64,000 nucleotides of DNA from Aquidulcibacter paucihalophilus (GCF_002105465.1 NZ_NCSQ01000174.1:92794-156793); one strand, 5' to 3'. Positions 9,319 to 18,403 are shown, numbered from the stretch's first letter. The notes: a model not told the origin generated them from the sequence alone. Numbers and translations: made by a program.

Positions 9319-9999
9319 TTAACCTCGCAGCACATCCAAGACGGACTTGAATTCGTCTACTCCAGTCGTCTGCTGACACGACATTAAAGCGGAGCCGCCA
9401 TAACCCTGGCGAAACAAAACGAACTTTACGCCGCTCGCGAGAGCTGCGGATTGATCAATTTCACTATCACCGACCATCACAGCCTCATGTGCTGCCACCC
9501 CAAAATGCTTCAATGCGGTATCAATATGATCACGGTGCGGCTTCTTGTTCGCAACTGCGTCCCCTCCCAGAATCAAATCAAAGAAAACCTCGAGTTTAAG
9601 TTCTGCGAGCAGTTTTTCTGCCAAGCTCTGGGGCTTATTGGTAACAATTGCTAGCGGGACTGCCATTTCAGCCAAAGCCGCGAGGACATCGGGGACGCCA
9701 TCATAAATCTCATCTGGATTTGCCTCGGCCTGTGCCAAGAGCGTTCGGAATTCAACAAGGTCCCGAGTGCGACACACCAAGGCTTCACCAAGGGCTGCAG
9801 CAACCAGATCTTCAGCACCGCGACTGATGTAAGGCTTCAAAACATCTGGTTCAACAGGACTGTAGCCACGGTTACTTCTAATTTGTGAGAAAACACTGGC
9901 GGTTGTCCTCACAGTATCCACAAGGGTCCCGTCTAAGTCGAACATAACTAATTTTGGCAGGGGCTGAACTTTTGTCACCTGTAGTCGTTCCTCTTTCAT
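9319..9999 (-). CDS. HAD-superfamily phosphatase (phosphoglycolate-phosphatase-like)
   Basis: This HAD hydrolase of about 226 residues has the nucleophile motif MFDLDGTLVDT, motif II in IVTNKP, the motif III Lys region, and motif IV VGDSEID. A helical cap between motifs I and II makes it a Gph-like subfamily member. A TTG 12 bases further out is possible, as is a GTG just downstream of GAGGA; the ATG at 9999 is used. In this locus it may remove a phosphate from a sugar or sugar-acid intermediate. Its exact substrate is not readable. Confidence 0.8.
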   Translation of the reverse strand: MKEERLQVTKVQPLPKLVMFDLDGTLVDTVRTTASVFSQIRSNRGYSPVEPDVLKPYISRGAEDLVAAALGEALVCRTRDLVEFRTLLAQAEANPDEIYDGVPDVLAALAEMAVPLAIVTNKPQSLAEKLLAELKLEVFFDLILGGDAVANKKPHRDHIDTALKHFGVAAHEAVMVGDSEIDQSAALASGVKFVLFRQGYGGSALMSCQQTTGVDEFKSVLDVLRG

Positions 10000-10121
10000 T
10001 CGATATCTCAATACTTGTTCAATGCTCTTTGATTTGGAATAACCAAGCCTAAGTTCTGGCTCACCCTATACAATTTGTATCGTCGCCTAAGCTTATGGCA
10101 GAATTTGGGAATTCTTGATTG

Positions 10122-11108
10122 TCAAAGGACTGTCCTCATATAGGCAATCGTTTCTCGCACTTGCACCGGAAATGGCATTAAAGAAATGTCGTGTTTGAGA
10201 GCAAGCTGAAGGGCTGGTCTAGGATCACCAAAGTAGGAACTCGTGCGCGAAAAATCGATCTTAGGCCTGAAAATGGGAACCACAGGCTTTTTTGTGAGAC
10301 CAGCTGTCTCATGGGCGACAGTCGCCGCAATCTGACCCATCTCCAATAACTCATGACCACATAAATCAATTGGAACCAAATCTGGTGCACCCGTTAACAA
10401 TTCCGCGGTGACCAATTCAATTAAGTCGATCACCCCAAGAAAGGATCTGAATACAGGGATTGAAGCCGTAACATTGATCTGACCACTAAGAATGGCCTGT
10501 TGTGCAAAAGAAGAAACAGCGTAGTGATCAAACTTGTTAATGTACGGACCAGCGATATTGAATATTCTGCCAACAAAAGTTGGCAAACCAGACTTGGCTG
10601 CGTAGGCCAAAAACCGATCTTCCTGCAGCAGTTTAGTTACGCCATAAAGGTTTCGTCCCTTGCCAGATTGGGCGTCTGCTGCAGCACCTGACGATGCAAC
10701 AAAGATTGCCTTTGGCATTGAGGCAGTAATTGCATCAAGAACAAGTTGGTCGATGGCTTGGTTTCGACTGAAAAACTCGCCATCACTCAGTTCTGCCGCC
10801 TTTTCCTTGGTAAGGTAGGCCAAATGAAAAACAACGGCCCCGGAAAGATCTGCTTGAAGAAGATCTGCTAATGCCAGAACTTCTAGAGGTTGATTATCAG
10901 GGCCCACAATCATGCGCGCTGATGACCCGTAACATTTGGTTTTGGAACGCCACTCCTCACCAATTGATTTGCCAAGCCAAGATAGCAAAGCGTTTCCAAT
11001 CCAGCCTGACGGCCCGATCACAACATATTTGGTTGCTTGAGCGGCTTGCCGCCACGATCCATTTTCCAACTTACATCTTCCATTTATCCGACCCCGTATA
11101 AGGGCCAT
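10122..11108 (-). CDS. NAD-dependent epimerase/dehydratase family protein
   Basis: This is an extended short-chain dehydrogenase of about 328 residues. The nucleotide-binding motif is GPSGWIG, a variant of GxxGxxG, followed by VVFHLAY and FVASSGAA. The catalytic pair is in LYGVTKLLQE (Tyr-x3-Lys). The late FNIAGPYINK segment resembles sugar epimerases. A longer frame reaches 11222, but its first 38 residues do not look coding and would overlap the divergent gene; the ATG at 11108 is chosen. It probably modifies a nucleotide-linked sugar of the locus; product unknown. It ends 122 bases upstream of the HAD gene on the same strand. Confidence 0.72.
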   Translation of the reverse strand: MALIRGRINGRCKLENGSWRQAAQATKYVVIGPSGWIGNALLSWLGKSIGEEWRSKTKCYGSSARMIVGPDNQPLEVLALADLLQADLSGAVVFHLAYLTKEKAAELSDGEFFSRNQAIDQLVLDAITASMPKAIFVASSGAAADAQSGKGRNLYGVTKLLQEDRFLAYAAKSGLPTFVGRIFNIAGPYINKFDHYAVSSFAQQAILSGQINVTASIPVFRSFLGVIDLIELVTAELLTGAPDLVPIDLCGHELLEMGQIAATVAHETAGLTKKPVVPIFRPKIDFSRTSSYFGDPRPALQLALKHDISLMPFPVQVRETIAYMRTVL

Positions 11109-11275
11109 TCCGCCCAAACCTATTTGAGGATGAGCACGACTTTGACGCTGAATTGGTAAAGGCTCTGAAGAATTTCGGCAAGCAGTGGCCGTCATCGACT
11201 TTGAGGGATAGGGCACTCCCAATCCTCGTAGGCGTATTGGCTACTAAGCTAAGGGCCAAACAATTGGAGCTACTT

Positions 11276-12412
11276 ATGACCGCTGAAACCGCAAATCTCT
11301 GCTTGCCCTTTATTCTCGCTTCGCAGGCCGAGAAACACGTAACGCTAAATGAAAGCCTGATTGCGCTTGATCAGTTGGTGCAAGCGCGTGTCCTTAGTCG
11401 CAGTTTAGCGAGTGAACCACCCTCACCGCTTGAAGGTCAATGCTGGATACTGCCCATGGCGTGTTCTGGGCCCCACTGGCAGGGATTTGCGCCCAATCTC
11501 TTGGCCTACTTCGTCGATGGAGCTTGGCGCTGCTTTTCCCCAAAACTTGGCTGGCGGGTGTGGGTAATTGATGAAAGGAGGCTTGTCGTTTGGTCAGGTT
11601 TGCAATGGGAGATCGCGAACCAAGATCGCGTCGCAAAAAGTGGCGACAGTATGAGCGGCGCGTTGAGCCTACCTTCGGCTGGCCTTCAAGTTGGTGAGAA
11701 AGATCTGCACATTACGGCGGTAGGAGCGGGTATTGGGATTAGCAACCCTTTAAGGCGATTACACATCGCGCAAAGTCAATCTCCCGAGTTTGTTATCCAA
11801 GAAGCCGATGCCGTCCCTGATGCTCGTAACTTCCGCCAATACCTCACCAATAATCATTTGGTATTCGGGACGTTAAATGATGCTGGCACAACGGGAATGA
11901 ATCTCTTTGTTCTGAATGCTAACACAAGAGCAGTGCTGCCGGGTGCTGACAATGCCCAACACTTAGGTTCAGCGCAGTCTAGGTGGTCGACGATCTTCTC
12001 AGTCACCGGTGCTATTAGCACGTCAGATTCTCGACTGAAGACAGATATCGAGGACTGCCCGCTGGGCTTAAAATTCATCTGCAGCCTTCGCCCAGTGAGT
12101 TACCGATGGCAAAGTGGCGCTCAAACTTTAGAGCCCGGACCAGTTGAGGATGGGATTAACTGTACACAAGCAACAACCAAAGCCGGCAAGCGCACGCACA
12201 TCGGATTTTTGGCCCAGGATGTCAGGGCAGCCACTCCGAACGAGCTAGATTGGGCAGCTTGGACTTTAGCAGACCCTACTGACCCTGAAAGCCAACAAGG
12301 ACTGCGTTATGAACAGTTTATTGGGCCACTTGTTCTCGCCATCCAGGAACTGACCCAGCGCCTAGCTCAAATTGAAAGTCTTATCGACCCACCCGTTGTC
12401 CAGATAAGCTGA
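11276..12412 (+). CDS. Phage-like DUF2793 protein with self-cleaving peptidase S74 C-terminal domain
   Basis: The ATG at 11276 follows GGAG by six bases and gives 377 residues. The N-terminus has LPFILASQAEKHVTLNE, a hallmark of DUF2793, which is found in alphaproteobacterial prophage and gene-transfer-agent-like tail proteins. KSGDSMSGAL (about 121-130) resembles the repeat joint of tail fibres. The last 128 residues match the intramolecular chaperone domain of phage tailspikes: SDSRLK holds the predicted autocleavage Ser250 and Lys255, and HIGFLAQDV follows. These domains trimerise a beta-helical fibre and then cut themselves off. It stands alone, without other phage genes. A role as a trimeric surface fibre is inference. 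Confidence 0.8.
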   Translation: MTAETANLCLPFILASQAEKHVTLNESLIALDQLVQARVLSRSLASEPPSPLEGQCWILPMACSGPHWQGFAPNLLAYFVDGAWRCFSPKLGWRVWVIDERRLVVWSGLQWEIANQDRVAKSGDSMSGALSLPSAGLQVGEKDLHITAVGAGIGISNPLRRLHIAQSQSPEFVIQEADAVPDARNFRQYLTNNHLVFGTLNDAGTTGMNLFVLNANTRAVLPGADNAQHLGSAQSRWSTIFSVTGAISTSDSRLKTDIEDCPLGLKFICSLRPVSYRWQSGAQTLEPGPVEDGINCTQATTKAGKRTHIGFLAQDVRAATPNELDWAAWTLADPTDPESQQGLRYEQFIGPLVLAIQELTQRLAQIESLIDPPVVQIS

Positions 12413-12424
12413 AAGGCAAACAAA

Positions 12425-12451
12425 CGGGCCCATTTGAAACAAATGGGCCCG
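12425..12451. terminator. Strong inverted repeat between convergent genes
   Basis: CGGGCCCATTTG and CAAATGGGCCCG form a perfect 12-bp stem around a three-base loop. On the minus strand the stem is followed by TTTGTTTG, so it best terminates the rfb operon that ends at 12497. It may also stop the plus-strand DUF2793 transcript, which ends 12 bases before it. Confidence 0.75.
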
Positions 12452-12466
12452 AAAAAATTCGACTTC

Positions 12467-12492
12467 AGCGGTTGCGATACAAGGCAACCGCT
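12467..12492 (-). terminator. Second hairpin directly after the aldolase stop codon
   Basis: AGCGGTTGC and GCAACCGCT form a perfect 9-bp stem with an eight-base loop, starting five bases past the stop of the aldolase gene. On the minus strand T6 follows about eight bases later. With the stem at 12425-12451 it makes a double terminator. Confidence 0.6.
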
Positions 12493-12496
12493 ACAC

Positions 12497-13297
12497 TTAG
12501 CGATTTGAGCTCAAAATACGCCAACGGCTTTCCAACATATCGATCCGCTTGGCGTCTTCGCGCTCGATAGCACCGTAATAGTCGCGCTTATTCTGCAACC
12601 AAAGCATCTCAAAATGTACAGCATTCAAGAGCCCGTCAGACAAATTCGGAGTATCGGTAGCGGTTCCTGCAAAAATCACTTTGCGGGTCTCGAAGCGCGT
12701 CAAATGGACAGCTCCCATTACTTTAAGGGTTTCAATGGAATCCATCGAAATTCCACCACCGACCACGAGGGAGAGACCCTTGTCCTTACACAGTTGGCCA
12801 ACCGTGGTGACGTATTCAGTAATCTTGGGTCCATCGATACCATCCCGGGTCAGACCAAGCGAACCGGAAAAATCAACGCGCCCGAAAACAGGACCAGCCA
12901 AATGATATTTGGCTGCGCGGTCAATCAATTGCTCTTTCACATTATATGCGTTGATGGTCTCTAAGTTGAACAAAAACTCTGTGTCGAGTTGCTCATCTGG
13001 ACTGTAAACCTTGTCCCGTGCCTCTACATATTTTGATAGTGCATAGTCAGATTCAATCATCGGCGCGATGATATATTCAACACCAATTTGCCTAGCTTCC
13101 AGCAGGTCGCGGACAGCTTCACAACCACCGATCTTAAGACCAATCTTGAGGTCAGCTTTCCGAGCTATCTCTATCAGGCGCAACAATTCATCTGTCCGAG
13201 TACCTTCCGCCTCAAACTCAGCCTTTACTGCAACATACCCAAACTCGGCCCGACCTTGCTTAAGGATGTCCAGCATTTTTCGTTCACGCAAATTCAT
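12497..13297 (-). CDS. HpcH/HpaI (citrate-lyase-beta-like) aldolase
   Basis: This TIM-barrel aldolase/lyase has 266 residues. Markers are [11 protein letters not shown] (about 54-64), PMIES (79-83), the FNLET strand (110-114) and [10 protein letters not shown] (139-148), all typical of class II pyruvate aldolases of this family. The ATG at 13297 follows AGGAG by seven bases; the longer frame to 13429 adds a nonconserved tail. It is the last gene of the rfbF-rfbG-rfbH operon. The family condenses or splits pyruvate-like enolates with aldehydes, so it may lengthen or branch the CDP-sugar, or supply a precursor (inference). Confidence 0.82.
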   Translation of the reverse strand: MNLRERKMLDILKQGRAEFGYVAVKAEFEAEGTRTDELLRLIEIARKADLKIGLKIGGCEAVRDLLEARQIGVEYIIAPMIESDYALSKYVEARDKVYSPDEQLDTEFLFNLETINAYNVKEQLIDRAAKYHLAGPVFGRVDFSGSLGLTRDGIDGPKITEYVTTVGQLCKDKGLSLVVGGGISMDSIETLKVMGAVHLTRFETRKVIFAGTATDTPNLSDGLLNAVHFEMLWLQNKRDYYGAIEREDAKRIDMLESRWRILSSNR

Positions 13298-13453
13298 AGC
13301 ATTTCTCCTGATTTGTTTTCTTGATGGATTGTGTAGGTAGTCAAAATGTTGGAATGGATAGGTATGGGACCCGTGCAATAACGGTTCAGAAAACCAGAGA
13401 CTTTCCCCAGCTGTGGGATATTCTGGCAAACCGAAATTGCATGTCAGATCAAC

Positions 13454-14824
13454 CTAGCCAGCACCGACACTCTTGCGGATCTCGCGGACCATGTAAGCAA
13501 TTTGCTCCTCCTGTAGGCCTGGGTAAACGCCTACCCAAAAGCAGGAGTTCATCACGACGTCTGACTGGGTTAAGTCACCAACGACACGATAATTCCGGCC
13601 CTTCATATAAGGCTGTCGCAAAAGGTTCCCGCCAAACAGAAGACGCGTGTCGATCTTTGCAGCCGTCAAATGTGCTACGACATCGCGACGAGAATAGCCC
13701 GCCTCTTCACGGACCGTAATTGGGAAGCCAAACCAAGATGCCTCGGAATTTTCTGTTGCTCGGGGGAGGATTAATCTATCTTGTAGATCCGCTAGCCCAG
13801 CCCAGATCAAGTCAAAATTTCTTCGCCGGGCTGCAATGAACTCTTCTAACCTATCGAGCTGCGACAATCCAACGGATGCCTGCATATCGGTGATCTTCAG
13901 GTTGTAGCCGAGGTTTGAGTACGTATATTTGTGATCGTAACCATCCGGAAGATCGCCCAATTGCCAATCAAAACGGCGCCCACAAGTGTTGTCGAAACCA
14001 GGCTCGCACCAGCAATCACGCCCCCAGTCACGGATACTTTCAGCCGCCCGTTTATAGATTGGGTCTGAGAACAAAACTGCTCCCCCCTCACCCATCGTAA
14101 TGTGGTGTGCCGGATAGAAGCTTACTGTGCTAGCAACGCCGAACGTCCCAACCTTTTTGCCGTCATAAGTTGCGCCCAGTGCGTCGCAGCAGTCTTCAAC
14201 AAGCCAAAGGCCGTGCTTTTTGCAAAAATCGCTTACGGCCGCTAAGTTAAATGGGTTACCCAATGCATGCGCCAAAACTACAGCCCGCGTTCGGCGGCTC
14301 AAAGCCTGCTCCAAACGTCGCATGCTCATATTGTAAGTACCGAGCTCCACGTCAAGAAAAACAGGAACCAAACCATTTTGGATGATCGGGTTGACTGTTG
14401 TTGGAAAGCCCGTAGCACAGGTGATTACTTCGTCACCTGGCTTAAGCGCATCATCACGGAACAAGTCAGAAGTTAGAGCGGTAACAGCAACGAGGTTAGC
14501 CGAAGATCCTGAGTTTACGGTGATCGCTGTCTTTACGCCCAAAAAAGCGGCCAAACGCTTTTCGAACTCTTTGTTAAAGCGACCGGTAGTTAGTACAAAA
14601 TCGAGGCCTGCGTCGACGAGGTTTCGTAAGTCGCGATGATCATAAACTTTTCCCGACACCGGGACGCGACCGCTGCCAGGATGAAATGGCTTTGGCGCAT
14701 GGGCGAGCTTCGCATAGCGTTCGACGAGCTCTCCTATCTGAGCCCGCAAGGCAATCGCCTCTTCGCTTGAGTGATCCCCCATAATGATTGTTTGTTCTGC
14801 AAAGTCTGGGATCTTTTTTGCCAC
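13454..14824 (-). CDS. rfbH: CDP-4-dehydro-6-deoxyglucose 3-dehydrase (E1)
   Basis: The enzyme (456 residues) uses PMP and a [2Fe-2S] cluster to remove the C-3 hydroxyl of CDP-4-keto-6-deoxyglucose, the step leading to 3,6-dideoxyhexoses. The aminotransferase Lys is replaced by His240 in [14 protein letters not shown], the diagnostic change of E1. The cluster motif C-x57-C-x-C-x7-C is intact at Cys213, Cys271, Cys273 and Cys281. The start is GTG at 14824, six bases after GGAG. The partner reductase E3 (DdhD/AscD) is not encoded in the window, so electrons must come from elsewhere. Confidence 0.95.
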   Translation of the reverse strand: MAKKIPDFAEQTIIMGDHSSEEAIALRAQIGELVERYAKLAHAPKPFHPGSGRVPVSGKVYDHRDLRNLVDAGLDFVLTTGRFNKEFEKRLAAFLGVKTAITVNSGSSANLVAVTALTSDLFRDDALKPGDEVITCATGFPTTVNPIIQNGLVPVFLDVELGTYNMSMRRLEQALSRRTRAVVLAHALGNPFNLAAVSDFCKKHGLWLVEDCCDALGATYDGKKVGTFGVASTVSFYPAHHITMGEGGAVLFSDPIYKRAAESIRDWGRDCWCEPGFDNTCGRRFDWQLGDLPDGYDHKYTYSNLGYNLKITDMQASVGLSQLDRLEEFIAARRRNFDLIWAGLADLQDRLILPRATENSEASWFGFPITVREEAGYSRRDVVAHLTAAKIDTRLLFGGNLLRQPYMKGRNYRVVGDLTQSDVVMNSCFWVGVYPGLQEEQIAYMVREIRKSVGAG

Positions 14825-14899
14825 TTTGAACTCCTATACCCCACCTTAAGGGGTTTCCAATTCGATTTGTTTCTAAGTCAGCTGGGTTTGCGCCTCAAC

Positions 14900-15985
14900 T
14901 TAGCAAGCCAAGAAAGATTTTACCTCTGAGGACACTAGATCGAAGGCATCTTGGCCGCGCAGGACGTTTACATACCATTCGGTCGTAAGCTTAATTGCGG
15001 TTTCATTGTCCCAACGCGGTGACCAATTGAGCTCTACCTTAGCTTTGGTTGGGTCAACTCTCAGGATTCCAGCCTCTTTGCGTTGCGACTGCAGTTCGGC
15101 CTCTTTCGCAAAATTAACCTTAGGTAGGCCGCCTACAATATTCTGAAAGACGCTAACCACTTCGGCTACCGTCATTTCACCGCCCGGCGTAGGTCCAAAG
15201 TTCCAAGAATCAAATCCTGACCAAGATGCCCGCCCTGCCGTATTTTCAATAGCCATCAGATAGCCGCTGACCGGCTCAAGGACATGCTGCCACGGGCGAA
15301 CGGCTGATGGGCTGCGAATTTCAACTTCGTTAGAATTTTGGTAGGCGCGCACTAAATCGGGAATGAGCCGATCCTCCGCCCAATCGCCTCCCCCAATCAC
15401 ATTGCCGGCGCGAACGCTAATTACCCGCGGCCCGGATCCATCACTGAAGAATGAACGTGCAAAAGCAGAGGTAACGATCTCTGCGCAACCCTTGCTAGCG
15501 GAATATGGATCTTTACCGCCCATGGCCTCGTCTTCCCGATAGGGCCAAACGCGTTCACGGTTTTCGTAACATTTGTCACTGGTAACAATGGCTACAACGC
15601 GCACGCTAGGCTGCGCCTTACAAGCCATGAGAATCTTTGCCACACCCATGATGTTTACATCAAGCGTTTCAATTGGCTCTACTAACCCAAGTCGAACCAG
15701 TGGCTGCGCAGCCATGTGCAGAACGACGTCTGGCTGCGCCAGATTAAACACCTTCAACAGTGCCGACTCATCTCGAACATCTCCGCGATGGTCATCGACA
15801 AATCGGCTGAGCCCCGCAGCTCCATATAAATCGGGGGTGGTTACAGGTCCGGGCAATGAAAACCCAACGACCTTCGCGCCCAATTCGTGCAGCATCAAGC
15901 TGGCCCAAGCACCCTTGAAACCTGTGTGCCCCGTAAGAAGCACAGTCTTGCCTTTCCAAAAGGCATGGTTAGGAACTTTTACCAT
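14900..15985 (-). CDS. rfbG: CDP-glucose 4,6-dehydratase
   Basis: This NAD-dependent SDR of 361 residues converts CDP-glucose to CDP-4-keto-6-deoxyglucose, the substrate of RfbH. It has TGHTGFKGAW (NAD binding), VVLHMAAQPLVR, the active-site TSDKCY (Thr, Asp, Lys) and DPYSASKGCAE (catalytic Tyr and Lys). The ATG at 15985 overlaps the end of rfbF by seven bases, so the two are translationally coupled. A further-out start at 16015 would add ten residues. Confidence 0.94.
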   Translation of the reverse strand: MVKVPNHAFWKGKTVLLTGHTGFKGAWASLMLHELGAKVVGFSLPGPVTTPDLYGAAGLSRFVDDHRGDVRDESALLKVFNLAQPDVVLHMAAQPLVRLGLVEPIETLDVNIMGVAKILMACKAQPSVRVVAIVTSDKCYENRERVWPYREDEAMGGKDPYSASKGCAEIVTSAFARSFFSDGSGPRVISVRAGNVIGGGDWAEDRLIPDLVRAYQNSNEVEIRSPSAVRPWQHVLEPVSGYLMAIENTAGRASWSGFDSWNFGPTPGGEMTVAEVVSVFQNIVGGLPKVNFAKEAELQSQRKEAGILRVDPTKAKVELNWSPRWDNETAIKLTTEWYVNVLRGQDAFDLVSSEVKSFLAC

Positions 15986-16767
15986 AACTTCCAACGGGCC
16001 TTTCCACTGACCCACAAGTCTTCAAGCTGCTGCTTGTCGCGTAAAGTGTCCATCGGCTGCCAGAAGCCTTCGTGCATGAAGGCTTCCAAATTATTTTCCC
16101 GCGCAATCTGCTCCAATGGCTCCTGCTCCCATACGGTGGTGTCGCCTTGGATGTAATCGATGACAGACGGACTCAAAACGAAGAAGCCACCGTTAATATA
16201 GCCACCTTCAGAACTCGGCTTCTCTTTAAAGGCCCGGACGTTTGTTCCGTGCAGGTCCAAAGCACCAAAGCGCGCCAAAGGCCGCACCGCAGTGACAGTT
16301 GCCTTCTTTCCGTGTGCGGAATGGAAATCATAGAGCGCACCAATGTCCACATCACTTAAACCGTCCCCATATGTCATGAAGAACGGGCGATCCTGCGGAA
16401 TATAGTCTCGAATTCTCCGGATGCGGCCTCCAGTCATAGAATGCTCACCCGTATCAACAACACTTACACGCCATGGTTCGGCATTCACCTCATGAAAGAT
16501 GGTCGGCTTCCCCATTTCAATCGTGACGTTGCTTTCATGAAGAAAATAATTCGCAAAGTATTCCTTGATCATATAGCCCTTATAGCCACAGCAAATCACA
16601 AAATTCTTGACCCCATATTGGGAAAAAATCTTCATAATGTGCCAAAGAATTGGACGCCCACCAATTTCTACCAATGGCTTTGGTCGCGTACCAGTTTCTT
16701 CTGACAGCCTTGAGCCAAGGCCACCAGCCAAGATAACGCACGACGTCTGACTTAAATCGCTTCGCAT
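15979..16767 (-). CDS. rfbF: Glucose-1-phosphate cytidylyltransferase
   Basis: The enzyme (about 262 residues) makes CDP-glucose from CTP and glucose-1-phosphate. The nucleotidyltransferase motif is ILAGGLGSRLSEET, followed by RPKPLVEIGGRPILWHIM, the Mg-binding YGDGLSDVD, and GGFFVLSP. All match RfbF. The start is uncertain between 16803 and 16767; the shorter form is closer to the family. It is the first gene of the rfbF-rfbG-rfbH-aldolase operon. Confidence 0.94.
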   Translation of the reverse strand: MRSDLSQTSCVILAGGLGSRLSEETGTRPKPLVEIGGRPILWHIMKIFSQYGVKNFVICCGYKGYMIKEYFANYFLHESNVTIEMGKPTIFHEVNAEPWRVSVVDTGEHSMTGGRIRRIRDYIPQDRPFFMTYGDGLSDVDIGALYDFHSAHGKKATVTAVRPLARFGALDLHGTNVRAFKEKPSSEGGYINGGFFVLSPSVIDYIQGDTTVWEQEPLEQIARENNLEAFMHEGFWQPMDTLRDKQQLEDLWVSGKARWKLW

Positions 16768-17215
16768 CAGGAGCTCTTTCTGAATCAGTATACCAACCTG
16801 CATCTAAGGAATCACATCCTAGCTCCGACAGCGAGAAGGATGGTTAACTTCGCGGGTCTTGCCAGATGAGATTCTTGAAGTCAACCTGATCGCATCATCG
16901 TTTTCCACACCAAATCGAGAGCCAAAGGCCATAAAATTCCCGTCACAAATTTGTCAAAAAATTTCTACAAAACAATAAGTTAAAGGCCGACCTCCAAGCA
17001 CGGACCGACTAACGAGGGCGAGCAGTCGTCAATTCATGGGGCAAACTACGCGCAACAGATATACCCTTGATTGATCTACATGCAGAAACAAACACATCAC
17101 ACTATTGATTGTTCTTTCCAAATACTGACTTCCCGCGATTTTCCTGTCAAAGTAACACTTAGGACGCAGCTATTGACCAACCGGATTGGCAATTCACTTG
17201 GTAGGCTGGCGCATG
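16768..17215. other. Leader region upstream of rfbF
   Basis: About 450 bases lie between the end of the aminotransferase gene and the start of rfbF, both on the minus strand. The stretch around 16951-16985 is A/T-rich and is a reasonable place for the rfb operon promoter, but no consensus was fixed. A frame across 17071-17616 mostly overlaps the aminotransferase in antisense and is not considered real. Confidence 0.4.
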
Positions 17216-18403
17216 CTAAATCTCATTGCGTCCAACAAATAGACGTACAGTCTCGACAATATAGTCTTGTGTTGACTCATCGAGATATGGGTGCATTGGC
17301 AAGGAGATCACTGCTCCCGCCTTGCTCTCAGTTACGGGAAGACCATTTGGGCCGACAGGGAAGCGGCTATATACTTTCTGCATATGGATCGGAATTGGAT
17401 AATAAGCAGCGGTGGGTACACCACGTGTCCTCGCAAACGCAGCAAAACCATCGCGGTTTGGAAGTTCGATCGTGTATTGAGCCCAAGTGGACACTGCGCC
17501 CTCGATCAAGGTTGGCACAGAAACATATCCTCCCAATAATTCATTGTATCGAGCAGCAATTCGATTGCGGGTATCAATTTCCTCAGAAAAGATCGCTAGT
17601 TTTTCTAGTAGGATAGCTGCCTGGATGGTATCTAAGCGTGAATTCATACCAATCCGGATATTCAGATATTTAGGATCATGCTCGAAGCTTTGCGTACTAA
17701 GATCGCTTTTAGTGGCCTTCCCATGGACGCGAAGTGAGTCCATGACCTCCCAGAGATTATAGTCGTCCGTCAAGACTGCACCACCGTCACCATAGCATCC
17801 CAAAGGCTTCGCCGGGAAAAAACTTGTGGTAGCCACGTCTGCCCAATGAATAGGGTGGTGGCCTTCAAGCGTGGACCCAAACCCCTGTGCCGAATCCGCG
17901 ATTAACTTGAGACCATATTTTTTGGCAATACTCGAAATTGCCGGATAATTCGCAGGCTGACCGAACAGATCGACCGCGATAATGACTTTTGGGGTCAACT
18001 TTCCTTCCGCTAGAACTGCTTGAATTGAAGCTTCCAGATGGGATGGGTCGAGATTGTAAGTAACCGGATCAATATCGACGAAAACTGGGGTAGCCCCAAG
18101 CCAAGGAACAACCTCTCCTGTAGCAGCAAAGGTAAAACTCGGACAAAAGACGGCGTCGCCAGTACGAATATGCCAGGCCATCAAAGGAAGGACCAAAGCA
18201 TCGGTACCATTGGCACAAGAAAGTGCGTATTTCGCTTGGCCAAACTCCGCCAAAGCCCCTTCAAAGGCTTGCACCTGCGGGCCCATAATATAAGCCCCAC
18301 TATTGACGACACTGAGAATAGCATCATCTATTCGCGTACCTAACCGCCGCCTTTGGGCGAGAAGGTCAATGAAGCCGATGTCGGATCTTGGAAGAGTGCT
18401 CAT
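17216..18403 (-). CDS. DegT/DnrJ/EryC1/StrS sugar aminotransferase
   Basis: This PLP-dependent nucleotide-sugar aminotransferase has 395 residues. The Schiff-base Lys199 is in SFFPAKPLGCYGDGG, with Asp170 and Gln173 for PLP binding. The VDLFGQPANY and TTSFFPAKPLGC segments are very like WbpE/GnnB-type enzymes, which aminate UDP-3-keto sugars. AGG lies five bases before the ATG. It is 150 bases downstream of rmlA on the same strand. With the Gfo/Idh gene at 22019-22945 it could form a GnnA/GnnB or WbpB/WbpE pair (inference); the acyltransferase for a full WbpD-type route is not here. Confidence 0.88.
   Translation of the reverse strand: MSTLPRSDIGFIDLLAQRRRLGTRIDDAILSVVNSGAYIMGPQVQAFEGALAEFGQAKYALSCANGTDALVLPLMAWHIRTGDAVFCPSFTFAATGEVVPWLGATPVFVDIDPVTYNLDPSHLEASIQAVLAEGKLTPKVIIAVDLFGQPANYPAISSIAKKYGLKLIADSAQGFGSTLEGHHPIHWADVATTSFFPAKPLGCYGDGGAVLTDDYNLWEVMDSLRVHGKATKSDLSTQSFEHDPKYLNIRIGMNSRLDTIQAAILLEKLAIFSEEIDTRNRIAARYNELLGGYVSVPTLIEGAVSTWAQYTIELPNRDGFAAFARTRGVPTAAYYPIPIHMQKVYSRFPVGPNGLPVTESKAGAVISLPMHPYLDESTQDYIVETVRLFVGRNEI

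Noticed and set aside
11716-11723. GGCGGTAG, resembling the ops element used by RfaH
   Set aside because: It lies inside the DUF2793 coding sequence, not in a leader, and the full ops consensus is not met.
17071-17616. Plus-strand frame of 181 residues over the end of the aminotransferase gene
   Set aside because: Two thirds of it is antisense to the aminotransferase and no family is seen.
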